Shown here in pieces: positions 27,380-37,053 of a stretch of DNA of 64,000 nt. Under the pieces are notes generated by a model, which saw nothing but the letters and a program-made list of their open reading frames with translations, did no database searches and was not told where the DNA came from. Numbering within the stretch: the stretch's first letter is position 1; every line of letters starts with the position of its first letter. The DNA is from an uncultured Acidimicrobiales bacterium. Lineage in GTDB: Bacteria > Actinomycetota > Acidimicrobiia > Acidimicrobiales > SHLQ01. The position numbers were made by a program, and so were the translations under genes. Location: positions 1-64,000 of the forward strand of contig CALLQB010000001.1 in assembly GCA_938015295.1 (NCBI GenBank). Direction: 5' to 3'.

Positions 27380-28987
27380 TTATGCCGCGCGCTGGTCAGG
27401 GGTGGGAACGTCAGCGAGCGCTGGTGTTGCAGCGCCGCGTTTGGTGCGCACGGCGTTGATCTTGGCGCGTAGTGCGGGCTCGGTGAGCGCCAACGACCCC
27501 AGAGCTGCAAGGCCGGTCAGGGGGCCAACAACCAACATTCGAATCAGGAAGTGCACGCCGATGCCGTTCATGGTCCAGGTGGCAGCGAGGCCGACGAAGA
27601 TCACGACCAGGGCGGAGAACACCGACGGGCCTACCGCTGTGGCGAGTTTGGTAACGCTTACACCGGTAACTCGACGTACGACAGCCATGTACATCGGCAA
27701 CAGCAACGCGAGGGTCACGATGAGTCGCAGTCCGGAAATTCCGGCGATCTGGGTGGCCACGGTGCGATCGCCTAGGAGAACGCCACCGATGTAGAACGTG
27801 ACAAGGCTGACAACCGCAGCGGCCCACGACAACTTTGCCGCGTCGTGGGGTCGGCCGAGCGCTTCGAGCATGGGGGTGACAAAACCGAGCATTGCCCGCC
27901 CTGCGGCCCACACACAAAGGAGTTGGAGGGGGAGTACGGCGTCGTTCCACTCGCTGCCCATAATGTCGATGAGACTTTGCGCATTAATAGCGAGGATGGC
28001 GAGCAGGGGAAAGGTCAGAACGGTGCTGGCCCGCATCAGATCGATGACCCGGGCGTTGAACGCTTTGCGGTCGTGCTGATGTCGAGCGAGCTCAGGGATG
28101 CTGATAGCGCCAAGAGCGTTGGTGGCAATGTTGAGCAACATCGTGACAAAGCGGCTAGCGAAGCGGTACAGGCCAACGGCAAGCGGACCAAACATCGCGC
28201 CGATCAAAATGTCGGCGCCGCGTTCGTTGATCACGTTTCCGAGGCTCATGACCGCAGAGCCCGAAGAAAAGCCGAGCAGTTCTTTAGCTTTGGCGACCGA
28301 GAAGGTGAAACCGGGACGCCACGGGTCGACCTTAAAGACCAAGAACGTCGTGGCCGCCACCTGCACGAGCTGTTGGCCGACCATCGCCCAGATGCCGTAG
28401 CCGGCGATGGCCATAATCACGCCAACCACGCCGCCGAGGAGCGTACTGCCGTTGGTGGGAGTGGCGAGACGTTTGAAATCCATCGCCCGCTGCATCAGTG
28501 CTTCGTTGACGAGCGTTGTTCCGCGTACCGGGAGGGTCAGCGCGAGAACGAGGAGCACGTTGCGAAGTTCGGTCGATTTCTCGACAAACTCGACCGGGTC
28601 TTCGATTTCGATCAGACGCGAATACGGGCCGGCTCCCAGCACGACGAACGCCGCGAGAACGAGGCCGAACCCGACCGAAATCCAAAAGGCGGTCTTGAGG
28701 GTGACATCGCTGATGTCGTCGCGTTGGATGATTGCCGGTTGCAACGAGTGGCGATGAAGAAGTTCCATCATCAGGATTGCCAGGGTCGCCAGGGCGATGA
28801 TGCCCCAGTTCTCGGGGCCGACGATTCGAGCGATGACCAGCGACACCACGATCAGGCTGATCTGCCGACCGCCGTCCATGATGTAGGACCACTTCAGCGA
28901 GGTGCCGAAGTTCCCTTTACCTCGACCGTCGCCGCCCGCGGCGGCTCCAGGCGTCGACCCAGGTGCTGACTCAGTACCGGTGGTCAC
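27380..28987 (-). CDS. Oligosaccharide flippase (Wzx-like)
   Basis: Multi-TM; TSLKWSYIMDGGRQISLIVVSLVIARIVGPENWGIIALA, polysaccharide-exporter pattern. Confidence 0.87.
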   Translation of the reverse strand: MTTGTESAPGSTPGAAAGGDGRGKGNFGTSLKWSYIMDGGRQISLIVVSLVIARIVGPENWGIIALATLAILMMELLHRHSLQPAIIQRDDISDVTLKTAFWISVGFGLVLAAFVVLGAGPYSRLIEIEDPVEFVEKSTELRNVLLVLALTLPVRGTTLVNEALMQRAMDFKRLATPTNGSTLLGGVVGVIMAIAGYGIWAMVGQQLVQVAATTFLVFKVDPWRPGFTFSVAKAKELLGFSSGSAVMSLGNVINERGADILIGAMFGPLAVGLYRFASRFVTMLLNIATNALGAISIPELARHQHDRKAFNARVIDLMRASTVLTFPLLAILAINAQSLIDIMGSEWNDAVLPLQLLCVWAAGRAMLGFVTPMLEALGRPHDAAKLSWAAAVVSLVTFYIGGVLLGDRTVATQIAGISGLRLIVTLALLLPMYMAVVRRVTGVSVTKLATAVGPSVFSALVVIFVGLAATWTMNGIGVHFLIRMLVVGPLTGLAALGSLALTEPALRAKINAVRTKRGAATPALADVPTPDQRAA

Positions 28988-30399
28988 GCCTGCACTCGAC
29001 GAAGTTTCTCGTCGACAAACGCAAGTTCTTCAGCGCTTGCCGTTGCGGGGTCTTCAAGGGCGCCGGTCTTCTGTAGCCGCCAGAGGGTTCCCGAGACGCC
29101 GATCATCACGAACCAGACCATGCGGAATTGTGCGTAATAGAACGAGTCGAAGGTTACCGATGCGAATGCGGCGATCGCCATGACAGCGAACAATGTCTGG
29201 GTCAAGTGCAGCGCTGCGTACGTGCGAACCTGGGTGCGCATGATGCGGCTCATCATTGCCGGCACGACGAACATCATGCCGAGGACAAAGAGGCCTACGT
29301 AGCCTTTGGTGATCAGCTCACCCAACCACTGGTTGTCGAGGATGAAGTACTCCTCAGGGATGAACGTGCCCGAACCGCGGCCGAGGATCGGTCGCTCGCC
29401 GATGTAGCCGAAGGCATCGTCGTAGTCCTTGCGTCGGCCAGAGATCGAGGGATCTTCGCCGGCGTAGAGGAACAACGCTCGAATAGTGGCCAGCAGGCCG
29501 GGAGCGACGATTTGCAGTGCAGCGACGGCGCCGACACCGGCGACAAAAGCGTAGAACCGGTAGCGGGCATTCCAGACGATGAACAAGATCGTCAGTCCAA
29601 TGACCACCGAAGCAGCGTTTGTCCTCGATACCGAGAATGCGCCTGGCAGAGCGATCATGGCGGCAACCACGATGCGCTTGCGCTTTTCTTTAGGGTCATC
29701 GGTGGTGATGATGAAGTGCACGGCGATCATCAGGCACATTGCGAGTACTGCGCCATATTCGATGGGATGCGTTGAGGTTCCCGACACACGGTTGAGCGTC
29801 GATCGACTCTGCACGCCGTAGAGCTCGTTGTTCAACGCCAGAAAGGGCACCGACAGTTTGTCGGTGATGTCGAAGTTGAAGAGGAACTGCAGCGATCCGG
29901 TGAAGCCAAGGTAGGCGCCGTAGTAGGTCAGCCGCGACAGCAACGTGTCGAGGCGGGCCCGTGTCGGTATGCCGTCGGCTACGACAAGGGAGATGGCCAG
30001 GGCACCGAGCAAGAAGATGAAGAACCGGTCAGACGATGCTGCTTCTGCCGGAGTGAGTCCGCGGGCGTGGCCAGCTACGTAGCTAAAGGCGAAACTGCAG
30101 AAATACAGCGCCGCCAGCCAACGAATTGGCTGATTGCCGCGAACGGTGAGGCTCGGGACGAGTTTGGTCATGCCCCACCAGCCCATCAGCACAAGGCTGA
30201 CGAGTAGCTCGGGCCGGCCAAGGCCTCCCAGTGCAGGAATCGTGAGCTGGTTGGGGATGAGGAAGGTGAGGCCGAGTACCAGCGTCATCAGCGACGCTGC
30301 ATCGGGGTGCCAGTTTCGGAATCGGGTGACTCCGGGAAGGCGCTCGATTGGCAGCGGGGCTGTGCCTTGGCGACGCGGTGCCTCTAGAACAGAGGCCAT
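28984..30399 (-). CDS. O-antigen polymerase/ligase-like membrane protein (Wzy-like)
   Basis: Multi-TM; SVSRTNAASVVIGLTILFIVWN, ERPILGRGSGTFIPEE loop. Confidence 0.82.
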   Translation of the reverse strand: MASVLEAPRRQGTAPLPIERLPGVTRFRNWHPDAASLMTLVLGLTFLIPNQLTIPALGGLGRPELLVSLVLMGWWGMTKLVPSLTVRGNQPIRWLAALYFCSFAFSYVAGHARGLTPAEAASSDRFFIFLLGALAISLVVADGIPTRARLDTLLSRLTYYGAYLGFTGSLQFLFNFDITDKLSVPFLALNNELYGVQSRSTLNRVSGTSTHPIEYGAVLAMCLMIAVHFIITTDDPKEKRKRIVVAAMIALPGAFSVSRTNAASVVIGLTILFIVWNARYRFYAFVAGVGAVAALQIVAPGLLATIRALFLYAGEDPSISGRRKDYDDAFGYIGERPILGRGSGTFIPEEYFILDNQWLGELITKGYVGLFVLGMMFVVPAMMSRIMRTQVRTYAALHLTQTLFAVMAIAAFASVTFDSFYYAQFRMVWFVMIGVSGTLWRLQKTGALEDPATASAEELAFVDEKLRRVQA

Positions 30400-30402
30400 G
30401 GG

Positions 30403-31227
30403 TTACTTCGACTTTCTGGTCGAGGTTGACGACTGGGCTTCGAGTTCTTCGAGCTCTTGCGCCAGGGTCTTGTTGCTCCCGCCAGTTACCGGCACCTGGG
30501 GGTTTTCGTGTGTGGGGTGATCGGCTGCAACCTGCGTGGCGGTCACGCCTGCGGCGGCGCTCGTCTTCGTGGTGCTGGTCGCGTTTGGTTGTGGCGAGTC
30601 TGACGGCGTTCCGTCTTTGCGGCCCCGGTTTTCAAGAAAGCCATCGGCTGCAACCGTGAGGGCGAAGGCCGCGATCATGGTCACCAGCGAGAGCACGATC
30701 AACATTCGTGAGCGGCTCGAGAGGTCCTTGATTGCTTCCTGGTCCTGGAACACGATCTCGACGTCGTTGAGGAGTCGGCTGTCGCCGTTGACCTGTCGTT
30801 CGAGGATGTCGCTCTTCGCGAACTTCACGACAAAGTCGAGTGTGTCGACCGAGAGGTCGGGATCGGGCGACAACACGTCGATGGTTACGTGGGGGACCTG
30901 GCCGTCGGGGATCGACACGATGAAGTCCGAGTCGAGCTCGAGTTCCTCAGCGCTGGCCCGTGCCTGGCGATCGAGTCGTGCCGCAGAGGTCTGCGCGACA
31001 GCTCGGGTGGCGGGAGCGAGGGCGTCGCCCGGGGCTTCGGTCTGGGTGTCGGCGTCGATGATCTGTACCTTCAAGGCCGGTGCCTTGTAGTACAGACTCG
31101 CGCTTGATCGGTACTCGGGATCAACCCCGCTCGACACCATAAAGGCGAGTGCGAGGCCTGCGGCGATTGCAGGCAAAGTGAGGTACCAGCGGCGGATGCC
31201 GATCTGAGCGGCTTGCCAGAGGTCCAT
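30403..31227 (-). CDS. Chain-length-determinant-like membrane protein (Wzz-like)
   Basis: N-terminal TM RRWYLTLPAIAAGLALAFMVSSGVDPEYRSSASLYY, second TM near residue 180, first gene of the wzx/wzy group. Confidence 0.7.
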   Translation of the reverse strand: MDLWQAAQIGIRRWYLTLPAIAAGLALAFMVSSGVDPEYRSSASLYYKAPALKVQIIDADTQTEAPGDALAPATRAVAQTSAARLDRQARASAEELELDSDFIVSIPDGQVPHVTIDVLSPDPDLSVDTLDFVVKFAKSDILERQVNGDSRLLNDVEIVFQDQEAIKDLSSRSRMLIVLSLVTMIAAFALTVAADGFLENRGRKDGTPSDSPQPNATSTTKTSAAAGVTATQVAADHPTHENPQVPVTGGSNKTLAQELEELEAQSSTSTRKSK

Positions 31228-31649
31228 GGTCGAGCTCCTGTAGTAAAGAAAGTAAATACGTGCTGTTGTCCCTTTAGGTAACGGCTAGCTGAGGGTGTCG
31301 ACCTGAGCACTTTGTGGAATTTGTCGGCGAAATCAGGTCAATGCGTTGGAAAGCTGGCAAAACGGGTCGTTCGCCCGGTTTGTATTCGGGCACAAATTGG
31401 CGTGAAACTTGCATCTCTTGGAGTTTGAGATATATTTCACAAGGCCAGAGGCGAGGCAGTAGCCGAGCCGCCAGCCAAGCAAGCTCGAACTCCATGGTTG
31501 GGAGAGTGTCAGCAGCGGTTCCGCAGGCGCACTACCAATCGTTTTTGCAATGATGCGCGACGAAGCAGATGAGGGTCGCTAGGGTCTCGTCTGGTTCGCA
31601 GTACGCACTCGGTACTTCACTTCATTCTTCGATCTGCAAGCAGTCTCCA

Positions 31650-31934
31650 ATGGATGCAACTCAGCGACAAGAGATCAACCAAGGTGTCCAAGAGGGTATT
31701 GCCCGTGGCCATGGCGGTTTCGAGATGGCGCTGAGCCCCTTGCTGTGCGGACTCCTCGGCTACTGGATCGACACCAAGCTCGGTTGGGTGCCCGTCTTTA
31801 CGATTGCGTTTACGATCCTTGCTTTTGTCACCGTTGTCCTGAAGACCTTTTACGTCTACCGCTTCAACATGGAACGAGAAGCAACCCGACGTGAAGAGCG
31901 CAAGAACGCTGGCCGCCAAGGGTTGGCATCGTGA
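31650..31934 (+). CDS. AtpZ/AtpI family protein
   Basis: EGIARGHGGFEMALSPLLCGLLGYWIDTKLGWVPVFTIAFTILAFVTVV; starts the atp operon. Confidence 0.82.
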   Translation: MDATQRQEINQGVQEGIARGHGGFEMALSPLLCGLLGYWIDTKLGWVPVFTIAFTILAFVTVVLKTFYVYRFNMEREATRREERKNAGRQGLAS

Positions 31935-32383
31935 CCACCGCCGCTGATCCGCTCTCGCAGCGTCTCGAAGGCCCGCAGCCGGCAGTCGAGATCGCCCGAG
32001 ACCTCGCACGACGCGGCGTGCTGGTCGCCCCGGTCATCATTGGTTTCGGTGCCATTTTCTGGGGTGCCAACGGTGCAGCGTCGGTTGGTTACGCGCTTGC
32101 CATTGTTGTTGCAAACTTCCTTCTCGCGGCTTTCATGTTGGGCACCGCAGCGCAAATTTCTCTCGCGATGATGGGCGCAGCCGCCCTGATGGGTTTCGTT
32201 ACTCGACTCGCACTCATCTTTCTTGCCGTTATGTTGGTCAAGGATTTGAGCTGGGTGGAACTTGTTCCCTTGGGTATCACCCTTATCGTTGCCCACTTGG
32301 GCCTACTCTTTTGGGAAATGCGGTATATTTCCGGGTCGCTTGCGTATCCGGGCCTCAAGCCCCGTCCGGGTCGGTCGTACTAG
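31931..32383 (+). CDS. atpI: ATP synthase subunit I-like membrane protein
   Basis: Four-TM 150 aa protein overlapping the AtpZ-like ORF by 4 bp, upstream of atpB. Confidence 0.75.
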   Translation: MTTAADPLSQRLEGPQPAVEIARDLARRGVLVAPVIIGFGAIFWGANGAASVGYALAIVVANFLLAAFMLGTAAQISLAMMGAAALMGFVTRLALIFLAVMLVKDLSWVELVPLGITLIVAHLGLLFWEMRYISGSLAYPGLKPRPGRSY

Positions 32384-32464
32384 GCGGCAGTTCTCGAGCT
32401 GGTTCACGCCCGCTCACCAAGTGTTTCGTTTTCTACTCGCTGAAATTTCAAGGAAAGTACATCA

Positions 32465-33253
32465 ATGCTCTTTGCAGCTGAAGAAGGTGGGGGCGGTCTC
32501 GCTTTCCCACCAATCGAAAACATCGTCGAATGGGCACCCATTCTTTTCGAAGGTAACTCGCTTCTTGAGTTCAACAAGATCGGCCTGATCCACTTTCTTG
32601 GCCTGTTGCTGCCTGCGATTCTTTTCTTCGTCGCTGGTCGTCAAAAGGGTCTGGTTCCAAGCGGTGCGCGAAACGTCGCCGAGGGAATCATCGACTTCAT
32701 CGAGACCCAGGTGGTCATGCCGACCATGGGCGCCGAGGGTATGCGGTACTTCCCGATGCTGCTCAGCTTCTTCCTCTATATCTTCATCGGTAACATCACC
32801 GAGGTCATTCCGTTCTTCCAGATGCCAGCCAACGCCCGCATGGCCGGGCCGTTGGTACTCGCCCTCGTCGCTTGGGCTGCCTTCATCATTGTTGGTGTAA
32901 AACACAACGGCATGGGCTACTTCAAGTCGGTGCTGTTCCCATCCGGAGTGCCCAAAGCCCTCTACCTGCTCGTCACGCCCATCGAGTTCCTCTCAACGTT
33001 CATCATTCGGCCTTTCAGCCACGCCGTTCGACTCTTCGCCAACATGCTTGCCGGTCATATTCTTCTCGTGACCTTCTCGGTGCTGTGTATTGGCCTCTGG
33101 GCAGCAAAGCCCACCGTCATCGTTGAAGCGCTTACGTTCCCCGGCTTGATGCTGTTCACCGCCTTCGAAATCGGTGTTTCGCTCATCCAGGCGTTCGTCT
33201 TTACGATTCTTGCTTCGGTGTACATCGGCCTCGCCCTGCACCCCGAGCACTAA
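32465..33253 (+). CDS. atpB: F0F1 ATP synthase subunit a
   Basis: LSTFIIRPFSHAVRLFANMLAGHILL and ALTFPGLMLFTAFEIGVSLIQAFVFTILASVYI. Confidence 0.96.
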   Translation: MLFAAEEGGGGLAFPPIENIVEWAPILFEGNSLLEFNKIGLIHFLGLLLPAILFFVAGRQKGLVPSGARNVAEGIIDFIETQVVMPTMGAEGMRYFPMLLSFFLYIFIGNITEVIPFFQMPANARMAGPLVLALVAWAAFIIVGVKHNGMGYFKSVLFPSGVPKALYLLVTPIEFLSTFIIRPFSHAVRLFANMLAGHILLVTFSVLCIGLWAAKPTVIVEALTFPGLMLFTAFEIGVSLIQAFVFTILASVYIGLALHPEH

Positions 33254-33619
<366 letters not shown>

Positions 33620-33638
33620 TCCCACCTAGGAGCTAGTT

Positions 33639-34229
33639 GTGACGATTCACGTCACCTTTGACGGTCAAACCGCATTCCGGTTTACCGAAGAGGAAGAAGA
33701 AGGCGAACACGCCGAAACCGACAGCCACGAAGGCGACGACGGGGGAGTAACCAACCCCGTTCTGCCCGTGTGGAACGAGGTCTTTTGGGCTGCACTGTTT
33801 TTCTTTGCCCTCTGGGCACTGATGAAGTTTGTGCTGTTGCCGCCACTCATGGCGGTTCGAGCCGAACGCGAAGACAAGATTCGCGCAGCGAAAGATGCTG
33901 CCGATTCCGTTGACGCCGATCTCGGCTCGGCAACGGCCGACTACGACGCCAAAATTTCAGCTGCTCGGGACGAAGCGAACAGCATCATTGGTCAAGCACG
34001 CGAGGAAGCCGACAACCGTCGAGCCGAGTTGCAGGCGGCCGCCGATGCCGAAATCGCCGATCTCCGGGCGTCAGCTGACGCCGAACTTGCTACCGCACGG
34101 GCCTCAGCGCTCGGCAACATGCGGGGCGACGTTGGCGACCTTGCAGTGCAAGCTGCTGGCCAGGTCATTGGCTCGGACATCGATCGTTCTGCCGCACAAT
34201 CCACTATCGACCGGGTGCTTGGTTCCTAG
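33639..34229 (+). CDS. atpF: F0F1 ATP synthase b-type subunit (first copy, acidic N-terminal extension)
   Basis: TM plus long Ala/Glu coiled coil; FTEEEEEGEHAETDSHEGDDGG N-terminus. Confidence 0.88.
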   Translation: MTIHVTFDGQTAFRFTEEEEEGEHAETDSHEGDDGGVTNPVLPVWNEVFWAALFFFALWALMKFVLLPPLMAVRAEREDKIRAAKDAADSVDADLGSATADYDAKISAARDEANSIIGQAREEADNRRAELQAAADAEIADLRASADAELATARASALGNMRGDVGDLAVQAAGQVIGSDIDRSAAQSTIDRVLGS

Positions 34230-34291
34230 CGGAACCAAAGCTCAGTCGAGTAACCATTCACCAAAAGTAGACATGCAGAAGGGACCCACGT

Positions 34292-34810
34292 ATGTGGACT
34301 CTGGCAGCTGAAGGACCGAACGGTCGGTTCCTTCCAAGCGATATCAATGAATTCATCTGGGGATCGCTTGCGTTCCTCGTGGTCGTTGCGGTCATGATCT
34401 GGAAGTTCGCGGGCCCTGTTAAGGCAGCGATGGCAGCTCGGACCGCACGCATCAGCGATGAACTTGCAGTAGCCGACAATGCCAAAGCAGAAGCTGAAGC
34501 TCACCGCCAGGCCCAACTGGCCAAGCTCGGTGACGCCGATGCCGAAGCCGCAAAGATTGTGGCCGACGCACGAACCCGTGCCGCCTCGATGAAGACCGAT
34601 CTGATGGCCAAGGCCGAGAGCGATGTCGAGGCGTCAAAGGTTAAGGCTCGCAGCGACATTGAGATGTCGAAAGGTCAGGCGTTGTCTGACATTCGAGCAG
34701 AGGCAGCCCAAAACGCCGCCAACGCTGCCGAAGCGGTTGTCAACGACAACCTCGACGACGCACGCCTTGCCTCGCTGATCGAGAACTACATTGCCGAGGT
34801 TGGCTCATGA
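34292..34810 (+). CDS. F0F1 ATP synthase b-type subunit (second copy)
   Basis: FIWGSLAFLVVVAVMIWKFAGPVKAAMAARTARISDELAVADNAKAEAE coiled coil; between atpF and atpH. Confidence 0.85.
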   Translation: MWTLAAEGPNGRFLPSDINEFIWGSLAFLVVVAVMIWKFAGPVKAAMAARTARISDELAVADNAKAEAEAHRQAQLAKLGDADAEAAKIVADARTRAASMKTDLMAKAESDVEASKVKARSDIEMSKGQALSDIRAEAAQNAANAAEAVVNDNLDDARLASLIENYIAEVGS

Positions 34811-35331
34811 GTGACAGCATTTCTACCTACGCCGACGCGGTGCTCTCCATCGCCCGAGCCGAAGGTGACCCCAACGTCGAAGGGCAGCTGGCATCATTCG
34901 CCAATGCGCTTAGCGACAATGACCAGCTCAGCAGCGCTCTTGCTGATGAGACGGTGCCGGTTGAACGCCGCCAACAGATCGTTGAAGACCTCCTCGGAGG
35001 TCGGGCGTCGAAGGCAACTTCGGCGGTGGTCTCCATGCTGATCGCTGCTGGTCGAACCTCTGACATCGCCGCAATTTCCAAAGCCGTATCTGAGCAAGGA
35101 TCTTCGGGCCGCGGACGCGAGTTCGCCGAAGTCCGTTCTGCTGTACCGCTTACTGAAGATCAAACCCAACGTCTCGCCGCAGCCTTGAAAAAGTCGACCG
35201 GCAAAGACGTCGAGGTCAACGTTGTCATCGACAAGAGCGTCGTTGGCGGTCTGGTTACCCAGATCGGCGACACGGTTATCGATGGCAGTGTCCGCAGCCG
35301 ACTCACCAAGATGCGCGACGCCTTTCACTAG
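34807..35331 (+). CDS. atpH: F0F1 ATP synthase delta subunit
   Basis: YADAVLSIARAEG, VNVVIDKSVVGGLVTQIGDTVIDGSVRSRL. Confidence 0.93.
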   Translation: MSDSISTYADAVLSIARAEGDPNVEGQLASFANALSDNDQLSSALADETVPVERRQQIVEDLLGGRASKATSAVVSMLIAAGRTSDIAAISKAVSEQGSSGRGREFAEVRSAVPLTEDQTQRLAAALKKSTGKDVEVNVVIDKSVVGGLVTQIGDTVIDGSVRSRLTKMRDAFH

Positions 35332-35345
35332 GCACGTTCACCACG

Positions 35346-35363
35346 AGCGTGAGCTATCACGCT
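35346..35363 (+). other. Intergenic hairpin between atpH and atpA
   Basis: AGCGTGA-gcta-TCACGCT. Confidence 0.45.
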
Positions 35364-35424
35364 TTGCGCACCGTTCTTAACTACTCACTACCTGCCACCA
35401 GGCAACAGAAACAGAGAGACTGAT

Positions 35425-37050
35425 ATGTCGGATCTCACGATCAACACGAACGACATCACCGCAGCACTGAAAGCCAACCTCGATGGGTTTGTCCCTTCGC
35501 TTGAGGCGGCCCAGGTTGGACGCATCACCCAAGTAGGTGACGGCATCGCTCGCGTGTCGGGTTTGCCCAACGCTGCCGTGAACGAAATGCTCGAGTTCCA
35601 GAACGGTGCAACCGGTCTGGCCCTCAACCTCGATGAAGACTCGATTGGTTGTGTGGTTCTCGGATCCCTCGAAGGCATCGAAGAAGGCCAGAGCGTTCGG
35701 GCCACCGGCGACATCTTGTCGATTCCGGTAGGCGACGGCGTCCTCGGCCGTGTTCTTAGCCCTCTTGGTGAACCGCTTGATGGAAAGGGTCCGCTCGCCA
35801 ATGTGCAGACCCGTCGTATGGAGGTCCAGGCACCCGGCATCATGGGACGCCAACCCGTGGCTGAGCCCATGCAGACCGGTATCAAGGCGATCGATTCGCT
35901 CATCCCTGTTGGTCGTGGCCAGCGAGAGCTGATCATTGGTGACCGTAAGACCGGTAAAACCACCATTGGTATCGACACGATTCTGAACCAAAAGGGTCTC
36001 GACGTAAAATGCATCTACGTCGCTATTGGTCAGAAAGCCTCCACCGTCGCGCAGACCGTTGCACTGCTTGAAGAAAAGGGTGCTCTCGAGTACACCGTGG
36101 TTGTGCTCGCTCCTGCGTCTGAGCCGGCACCGTTTAAGTACATCGCCCCCTACGCCGGTTCGGCCATGGGTCAGCACTGGATGGAAAACGGCCAGCATGC
36201 GCTCATCGTGTACGACGATCTGTCAAAGCAGGCCGAGGCCTACCGTCAGATGTCACTGCTGTTGCGCCGTCCACCAGGCCGTGAGGCATACCCGGGCGAC
36301 GTCTTCTACCTGCACAGTCGTCTTCTCGAGCGTGCCGCAAAGCTCTCCGATGAGCTTGGCGCGGGCTCGCTTACCGCTCTGCCGATCATCGAGACCAAGG
36401 CCGGCGACGTGTCGGCCTACATCCCGACCAACGTGATTTCGATTACCGACGGCCAGATCTTCTTGCAGGACGACCTGTTCAAGTCTGGTGTGCGACCTGC
36501 GGTCGACGTGGGTATTTCGGTTTCTCGTGTCGGTTCGGCGGCACAGATCAAGGCCATGAAAACTGCGGTAGGTACGCTCAAGTCCGACCTTCAGCAGTTC
36601 CGTGAACTCGAAGCGTTCGCGGCGTTTGGTTCTGATCTCGATGCGGTATCGCAAGCGCAGCTCGACCGGGGCTACCGCCTCACCGAACTGCTCAAGCAAG
36701 GCATCTCATCGCCTATGGCGATCCAGGATCAGGTTGTGTCGCTCTACGCCGGCACCAATGGCTACCTCGACAACCTTCCGGTCGAAGACGTACTGCGCTT
36801 CGAAGAGGGCCTTCTCGCACACATGCGTGGCAGCTACAGCGGCATGCTCGACGATATTGTTTCCACCGGAAAACTTGACGACGAAGCCGCCTTCGACGCC
36901 GCCATCAAGGAATACGCCGACGGCTTTGTGCCGAGCGATGGTGGTAAGGATGCTCCCGATGCGGCCGACCCCGGAGCACTCAACTCCCAGATGGTCGACA
37001 GCGACGTCACGCTTCCTGAAGAAGACATCTCCGCCGACGGCGAGGCCTGA
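35425..37050 (+). CDS. atpA: F0F1 ATP synthase alpha subunit with acidic C-terminal extension
   Basis: [18 protein letters not shown] Walker [23 protein letters not shown]. Confidence 0.97.
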   Translation: MSDLTINTNDITAALKANLDGFVPSLEAAQVGRITQVGDGIARVSGLPNAAVNEMLEFQNGATGLALNLDEDSIGCVVLGSLEGIEEGQSVRATGDILSIPVGDGVLGRVLSPLGEPLDGKGPLANVQTRRMEVQAPGIMGRQPVAEPMQTGIKAIDSLIPVGRGQRELIIGDRKTGKTTIGIDTILNQKGLDVKCIYVAIGQKASTVAQTVALLEEKGALEYTVVVLAPASEPAPFKYIAPYAGSAMGQHWMENGQHALIVYDDLSKQAEAYRQMSLLLRRPPGREAYPGDVFYLHSRLLERAAKLSDELGAGSLTALPIIETKAGDVSAYIPTNVISITDGQIFLQDDLFKSGVRPAVDVGISVSRVGSAAQIKAMKTAVGTLKSDLQQFRELEAFAAFGSDLDAVSQAQLDRGYRLTELLKQGISSPMAIQDQVVSLYAGTNGYLDNLPVEDVLRFEEGLLAHMRGSYSGMLDDIVSTGKLDDEAAFDAAIKEYADGFVPSDGGKDAPDAADPGALNSQMVDSDVTLPEEDISADGEA

Positions 37051-37053
37051 TCG

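Noticed and set aside
27845-28969. 374 aa plus-strand ORF over the flippase gene
   Set aside because: Antisense shadow of a clear multi-TM Wzx-like protein
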